From Oscillospiraceae bacterium (GTDB lineage: Bacteria; Bacillota; Clostridia; Oscillospirales; Ruminococcaceae), in the NCBI GenBank assembly GCA_015067375.1, contig SVMQ01000048.1:1-10605 (forward strand): a stretch of DNA of 10,605 bases, written 5' to 3'. This document shows positions 6,508 to 10,605 of this stretch, piece by piece (the stretch's first letter is position 1; the number at the start of each line of letters is the position of its first letter). Made by a program: the position numbers and the translations under genes. The notes under the pieces are model-generated. The model was not told the origin of the DNA. It did not search any database and saw only the letters and a program-made list of their open reading frames with translations.

Positions 6508-8841
6508 GTGCTTGATATCAATGGATATGCGGTCAACGGTCTGTCCGTCATCTGACATGAATATCCTGATAACGCTGTCATTCTGTCCGTTTATGGTATA
6601 GGTGTGGTTGTTTTCGGTGTACTCAACATTCTGCAGCTTTTCTTCAAGCTCAGCATAAGTGCTGCCGGGTTTTATGCCCGCCAGCGAAATATCGGTGTAC
6701 GAGGTATCTGTGATAACGTGTGAGTACATCAGACCGTCCTCGCATTTTATCTCTGAGTCGGTGTCGTTGGTGACCAGACGCATGACAGTTGAATCGTTGG
6801 CGATGAACTGAACATGGCGCGAATTGTTCTCGGCGATGACGCTGCCGACCTCGCTTTCAGCCAGCTCCCAGCCGTTATCCAGCATGACCTGTACCTTGAA
6901 CGGCATTTCGTAATAATCGCCGCCGATGCAGAGTACAGGCAGGCTTAGGTCGTCGGTATTTTCTACTGCCGAATTTTCTGACGCCGCATCGTCAGGTCTG
7001 TTAAGCAGGAATATTCCTGCCGCAGCACCTGCTGCACACACCAGCAGGACAGCAATTATGATACCGATGATCTTGCGCTTTTTCGCTGCTTTTCTTTTCT
7101 TGCTTCGTGATATGTCATTATGCGTCATAACATCCACGGCAGGACGTATATCGCTTCTTACGATAGTCACTGTGCCGTTGGGATTTGCGCGTACCTCAGC
7201 ATTTATACCGCCGATGGAAGCTGTAAGATCATCCGCAAAAATGTAGTTATCATCCGGCGATACAGTGATGAACAGCGAGTATATCTTATCCGCCTTGAAA
7301 GTGGCATCCCTTGCGGGCGCATCGCCGTCCATCCAGCGTACAGAGGTGATCGCTGCGTTCTTGGTCTTGAGCGCAGCACGCGTGAACAGCTCTCCTGCTG
7401 TTGGTACGGGAATGGTAATTTCGATGTCATGTATAAAAGGATCGTTGCTTATCATCTGATAATTGCGCGTAGCCGTACCTGCGACCTTGCCGTTGATGGC
7501 GGTTATCGCATTGAGCCGAATATCAGTTTTGGCATCCGAGCCGCCTAGCGTAATGGGCTTTGTATACAACTTTCCACGCTTTGAAGGATCGCTTCCGTCT
7601 ATGGTGAAATATATCTGCGCATCAGGCGCATCTGTCGTGATAGTCACAGCCAGAGGAGCATTGTATGTGCCATCCGTAGGCTTTATGATAGGATCGTAAC
7701 GAGTAGTGCGGCTCTCGGTGCTGCGCGCGATATCTCCATGCTTGGATGCAGGCTCATTCTGTGAAACGCTGTTTTCATGTGATGAAACAGGCTCGTTCTG
7801 CGTAACGCGCTGCTGTTGACCTACTGCATCCGAAACAGGAGCGTAGTAAGGAGTATTATGCTGTGTTGCAGAGCCGTACAGATCAAGCATCAGTTCCTGC
7901 ACGCTCTGATAGCGATCGTTTTTCAGCACGCTCATACCCTTGAGGAGTATGCGCTCAAACTCAGGGCTGACCTTGCAACCTAACTGGGTAGGTGTTTTCA
8001 GCTCGTCTGATACTACGCGGTCTGTTGCGATATCGGGCACCCTGCCTGTTATGCAGCGATATATGGTCGCACACAGCGCATATACATCAGTCCACGGGCC
8101 TTGCTCCCTCTTTGTGCCATACTGTTCAATGGGCGCATATCCCGGCTTTACGATAATAGAGGAGCTTCTGTTTGCGGCGGAAGCATAGCCTCTTGCCGCT
8201 CCGAAATCTATCAGCTTCGCATCATTGTTTACGATCATGATATTGTCGGGGCTGATATCACGGTGCAGCAGGTTTTCCTCATGGATGCGTGTGAGGGAGG
8301 TTATAACAGGATACAATAGCGTTTTGATCTCTTTTTCGGAAAAGAGCTTACCGCTTTTCAATATCTGCTTTAACGTGCTTCCGTTGAGATACTCCATTAC
8401 GATGTAAACAGTGTTGTTCTCACGGAAAAAGTCGCGCACATTTACTATACCTGGCTGTCCCGAAAGGCGCGCGAGTATCCTTGCCTCATCATGGAAACTG
8501 TCGCGTCCCTTACGGAAAACAGCTTCAGCATCATCCTTTCCTACGCTGACAACGCTGCTGGCAGTATTGTTGTCAGATACTGTGCGGCTGACATAGCCCG
8601 ACAGGTAATACTCCTTAATTGCGACGCGCAGATCAAGATTAAGGTCGCAGCCGATATAGGTAATACCAAAGCCACCCTCACCGATAGCGGTGCCGACAAT
8701 GTATTTTCCTCCGCACAGTCTTGTACCCGGGCGAAGATGATGCTGCGGCGTGCGAATGTCGCCGAATGGCTTTCCGCATCGCTCACAGAAGTTATTTATT
8801 TTCTGGGTATTCTGTTTCATGCAATATAAACAGAGCCTCAT
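6505..8841 (-). CDS. Membrane-bound Hanks-type Ser/Thr protein kinase with zinc ribbon, chitobiase-like and Ig-like modules
   Basis: Phosphorylates proteins on Ser/Thr; partner of the flanking PP2C and PASTA proteins. From the ATG at 8841 it has 778 residues. Order: zinc ribbon (C4, C7, C19, C22); kinase domain (about 46-323) with Gly loop GEGGFG (54-59), K76 in VAIK, helix-C E119, HRD at 193-195 followed by ISPDN, DFG at 212-214 and GYAPIEQY (234-241); polar linker with a QNEP-x-S repeat; chitobiase C-terminal-like domain (about 382-463, with YFTIDGSDPS); Ig-like module (about 472-565); Lys/Arg patch (581-590); membrane segment (591-614); outer domain (615-778) of unknown type. The catalytic-loop Lys of HRDxKPxN is Ser197 here. 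The longer frame opens at TTG 8868, but AAAGGA/GAGG at 8846-8856 fits only the ATG. It follows the phosphatase gene by 44 bp. PASTA repeats, usual in PrkC, are absent from it. Confidence 0.95.
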   Translation of the reverse strand: MRLCLYCMKQNTQKINNFCERCGKPFGDIRTPQHHLRPGTRLCGGKYIVGTAIGEGGFGITYIGCDLNLDLRVAIKEYYLSGYVSRTVSDNNTASSVVSVGKDDAEAVFRKGRDSFHDEARILARLSGQPGIVNVRDFFRENNTVYIVMEYLNGSTLKQILKSGKLFSEKEIKTLLYPVITSLTRIHEENLLHRDISPDNIMIVNNDAKLIDFGAARGYASAANRSSSIIVKPGYAPIEQYGTKREQGPWTDVYALCATIYRCITGRVPDIATDRVVSDELKTPTQLGCKVSPEFERILLKGMSVLKNDRYQSVQELMLDLYGSATQHNTPYYAPVSDAVGQQQRVTQNEPVSSHENSVSQNEPASKHGDIARSTESRTTRYDPIIKPTDGTYNAPLAVTITTDAPDAQIYFTIDGSDPSKRGKLYTKPITLGGSDAKTDIRLNAITAINGKVAGTATRNYQMISNDPFIHDIEITIPVPTAGELFTRAALKTKNAAITSVRWMDGDAPARDATFKADKIYSLFITVSPDDNYIFADDLTASIGGINAEVRANPNGTVTIVRSDIRPAVDVMTHNDISRSKKRKAAKKRKIIGIIIAVLLVCAAGAAAGIFLLNRPDDAASENSAVENTDDLSLPVLCIGGDYYEMPFKVQVMLDNGWELAESEVGSVIAENNSRHVQFIANDSTVMRLVTNDTDSEIKCEDGLMYSHVITDTSYTDISLAGIKPGSTYAELEEKLQNVEYTENNHTYTINGQNDSVIRIFMSDDGQTVDRISIDIKH

Positions 8842-8845
8842 TCTG

Positions 8846-8856
8846 CCTCGTCCTTT
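8846..8856 (-). promoter_or_regulatory. Ribosome binding site that sets the kinase start
   Basis: The minus strand reads AAAGGACGAGG, 4 bases before the ATG at 8841 (AAGGA at 9 bases). The site lies inside the longer frame that opens at TTG 8868, so the ATG is the better start. Confidence 0.8.
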
Positions 8857-8885
8857 CGTGGCGGTCAATACCGTCTTATTATATT

Positions 8886-9596
8886 TCAGCTGCTGTGCAT
8901 CATTATTGCAATAGCAGAGTTGTTGTCCTTGTCATCATTATCGAAGTTCTTCACACGGGAGACCATGCGTGCCAGCCATTCGGAGGCCGTTGACGCGCTA
9001 TCAAGCTCCTCAAGCATCTCGGACGCGGTGATGCATTCCCAGAAGCCGTCTGAGCATATCAGCATAGCATCAGGCTCATCATCAAGCTCTCTGACATCGA
9101 CCTTTACTGTTTCCGACGCTCCAAGCGCACGGGTCAGTATGCTGCGATCCTCATGTCCGCGTATCTGATCTGGTGTTATGTCACCGATAGACACCGCAAG
9201 CTGCGCACCCGAATGATCTATGCTCTGGAACGCTATTTCACCGTTTCTGAACGCGTATATCCTTGTATCTCCGACAGTAGCAGCGGTGATAATGCCGCCT
9301 GTAATATGGACAAGCGCGACGGTGGATCTGCATTTCAGACCTTGCTCCTGCTGTAATTGCAGCACAGCTTCGTTGATCTCAGATATAGATGCGCTTATAT
9401 CAAGCGCTCCATTACCCAGATCGCGCGACAGAAGCTCAGTCGTCAGCTGTGACGCCTTGTCGCCGCCACCGTGACCGCCAAGACCATCGGCAACGACAAA
9501 CAGTCTTTCATTCGAGCCGTTTTCCCCTATAAATACAGAGTCCTCGTTACAAGCTCTATGACCGATGTCGGTATAGCTGTCATATTTAATCAACAT
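8886..9596 (-). CDS. PP2C-family protein phosphatase (PrpC/Stp-like)
   Basis: Soluble metal-dependent Ser/Thr phosphatase, expected to reverse the phosphorylation made by the kinase encoded next to it. The 236-residue protein is the normal length of PrpC/Stp and shows the family motifs in order: RACNEDS (14-20), ADGLGGHGGG (36-45, metal ligand D37), CRSTVAL (89-95), AATVGDTRIY (105-114), ILTRALG (153-159), ICSDGFWE (180-187, metal ligand D183) and DNNSAI (224-229, metal ligand D224). There is no membrane segment or extra domain. A GTG two codons upstream is part of the ribosome binding site AGAGGTGAT, so the ATG at 9596 is the better start. It is first in the phosphatase-kinase-PASTA operon, the same gene order as prpC-prkC in Bacillus, with a strong promoter 43 bp upstream. 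Confidence 0.96.
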   Translation of the reverse strand: MLIKYDSYTDIGHRACNEDSVFIGENGSNERLFVVADGLGGHGGGDKASQLTTELLSRDLGNGALDISASISEINEAVLQLQQEQGLKCRSTVALVHITGGIITAATVGDTRIYAFRNGEIAFQSIDHSGAQLAVSIGDITPDQIRGHEDRSILTRALGASETVKVDVRELDDEPDAMLICSDGFWECITASEMLEELDSASTASEWLARMVSRVKNFDNDDKDNNSAIAIMMHSS

Positions 9597-9638
9597 GATC
9601 ACCTCTATATTTTGTCGAATATTAATGCCATACTTGTA

Positions 9639-9667
9639 ATTATACCATATTTTATGACATTTGGCAA
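9639..9667 (-). promoter_or_regulatory. Promoter of the phosphatase-kinase-PASTA operon
   Basis: On the minus strand, TTGCCA (9667-9662) and TATAAT (9644-9639) are 17 bp apart and lie 43 bp before the phosphatase ATG. The -10 box is perfect and the -35 box matches at five of six bases. No equally good promoter was seen inside the operon. Confidence 0.88.
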
Positions 9668-9710
9668 TATGATAATTGAAATGATTTTAATGTCACTAAG
9701 ACATAACTCA

Positions 9711-9735
9711 GCGGCTCCGTTCTGTTCGGAGCCGC
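9711..9735 (-). terminator. GC-rich hairpin after the sugar isomerase-like gene
   Basis: GCGGCTCCG (9711-9719) pairs perfectly over 9 bp with CGGAGCCGC (9727-9735) around a 7-nt loop, 28 bp beyond the isomerase stop. The sequence that follows on the minus strand (TGAGTTATGTCTTA) is only mildly T-rich, so it may be a weak terminator. It separates this gene from the promoter of the phosphatase operon. Confidence 0.7.
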
Positions 9736-9763
9736 CCTCATTACGTTGTTATGGTAGTTCGCT

Positions 9764-10546
9764 TTATAGTGTGGCATACATCTGTGCGAGCCTGTCTACG
9801 CTGTCTTTCAGCTCGTCAAAGCTGTCGTAATTGTGGCGGTACAGCTCTACGATGTAGCTTCCGCTGTAGCCGAACGCTTCCATGCGTCTGAACAGCTCTG
9901 CGAAATCGAAGCAGCCCTTGCCGACAGGCAGGCAGTCGTTGTCTGCGTCAGCATCGCTTACATGACAGTGTATTATGCTGTCTCCGAGCGCATCCACATA
10001 GTCAAAGATATCCTCATGGCTGCGGCGTACCTGTTTGAGATCCAGCACAAAGCGCACATCCTCGATCTCGCGCTTCATCATGCGAAGGAAGTCCAGCCTG
10101 CCTGACATACAGTAGCATACATTCTCCTGCGCCACGGTTATTCCATACTCCCTGCCGATATCGGACAGCAAACGGAATTGCTTAATATAGTGATCCTCGG
10201 GGCATTTGCTGCTGAGTATCGCGCCGTGCAGTACGAATATCTGTGCGCCAAGCTTTTTCATGCTGTCAAAAAAGCCGCGGTACATCGTCAGCATCTCTTC
10301 TATTCTTCGATCATAGGTAGAGAACAGAAAAACTGACTCCATCGGTGATGAGAACGGGTGGAAAGATCTTATCGTTATATAATGTTTATCCGCCGTTTCC
10401 TTTATCATGGAGATGTACGGCTCCTGCCCCTCGCAGGTGCTGTTTGCGAACACCTCTGCGGTCTTTATTCCGCGCACTGCAAGCTCGTTGAACGCATCCT
10501 CCACATGAAGCGGATAGAGCGACGCAGTAGACACTCCAAAACGCAT
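9764..10546 (-). CDS. Sugar phosphate isomerase/epimerase-like TIM-barrel protein
   Basis: Member of the xylose isomerase-like TIM-barrel superfamily (AP endonuclease 2 fold), which includes sugar epimerases, inosose dehydratases and endonuclease IV. The 260-residue protein is soluble and of usual length. Likely metal ligands follow the family pattern: E141 in VAQENV, D169 in FVLDLKQ, H195 in HCHVSDAD and E234 in YIVELYR. H107 in VLHGA and H63 in SFHP also sit where active-site histidines are expected. The start MRFGVSTASLYP is typical. The substrate cannot be told from sequence. The ATG at 10546 follows AAGGGGGG by 5 bases; this site and the A of the ATG lie in the big palindrome at the window end. 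The gene appears to be alone in its transcript, with a hairpin after its stop. Confidence 0.88.
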   Translation of the reverse strand: MRFGVSTASLYPLHVEDAFNELAVRGIKTAEVFANSTCEGQEPYISMIKETADKHYITIRSFHPFSSPMESVFLFSTYDRRIEEMLTMYRGFFDSMKKLGAQIFVLHGAILSSKCPEDHYIKQFRLLSDIGREYGITVAQENVCYCMSGRLDFLRMMKREIEDVRFVLDLKQVRRSHEDIFDYVDALGDSIIHCHVSDADADNDCLPVGKGCFDFAELFRRMEAFGYSGSYIVELYRHNYDSFDELKDSVDRLAQMYATL

Positions 10547-10605
10547 AGGATCCCCCCTTATATATTATGTTAAAAGTATAACACAATATATAAGGGGGGA
10601 TCCTA
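10546..10605. repeat. 60-bp near-perfect palindrome carrying mirrored ribosome binding sites
   Basis: Positions 10546-10572 pair with 10579-10605 over 27 positions with one mismatch (A at 10567 against C at 10584) around a 6-nt centre (10573-10578). The outer 21 bp are perfect. The left arm holds, on the minus strand, the AAGGGGGG ribosome binding site and the A of the isomerase ATG. The right arm holds the same site on the plus strand, with an A as the window's last base. A longer palindrome cannot be excluded because the window stops here. Confidence 0.92.

Noticed and set aside
8842..8868. Nine-residue N-terminal extension of the kinase from TTG at 8868
   Set aside because: The best ribosome binding site lies inside this segment and fits only the ATG at 8841, which directly precedes the zinc ribbon.
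8870..8885. Internal promoter before the kinase gene
   Set aside because: A TATAAT occurs on the minus strand in the 44-bp gap, but no acceptable -35 box lies 16-18 bp upstream, so chance in AT-rich sequence is more likely.

Overview
The window looks like a chromosomal segment of a low-to-moderate GC Firmicute, most likely a Ruminococcaceae/Oscillospiraceae-type gut or rumen bacterium. The reasons are strong AGGAGG-type ribosome binding sites, clear TTGACA/TATAAT promoters, a zinc-ribbon Hanks kinase with a separate PASTA protein, and a MobV-type relaxase plus tyrosine integrase at a tRNA gene. The genus is inference; no sequence search was possible.

Layout. Positions 1-2737 are the right-hand end of an integrated mobilizable element: a relaxase whose 5' end lies outside the window, then a tyrosine integrase with its own strong promoter. 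The integrase reads up to the 3' end of a tRNA-Glu gene, the likely attachment site. From 2738 the host chromosome resumes with a tRNA-Met/tRNA-Glu pair on the minus strand (own promoter and terminator). Next comes a small minus-strand protein with a PTS EIIA-like barrel but no visible active-site histidine. Divergent from it is a CPA2-type cation:proton antiporter whose promoter sits inside a perfect inverted repeat.

The right half (5093-9667, minus strand) is one signalling operon: PP2C phosphatase, then membrane Ser/Thr kinase, then membrane PASTA protein. It runs from a TTGCCA/TATAAT promoter to a long hairpin terminator that the antiporter gene shares from the other side. In the usual Firmicutes PrkC/Stk1 arrangement the PASTA repeats form the extracellular part of the kinase. 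Here they are on a second protein, and kinase and PASTA protein each begin with a four-cysteine zinc ribbon. The kinase also carries two surface-type modules (chitobiase C-terminal-like and Ig-like) on the predicted cytoplasmic side of its membrane segment. The plausible working model is a two-component membrane receptor: the PASTA protein senses cell-wall material, the kinase signals, the PP2C reverses the phosphorylation.

The window ends with a minus-strand sugar phosphate isomerase/epimerase-like TIM barrel whose ribosome binding site and first start-codon base lie in a 60-bp near-perfect palindrome that reaches the last base. The mirror half carries the same ribosome binding site on the plus strand, which predicts a divergent gene starting at the window edge.
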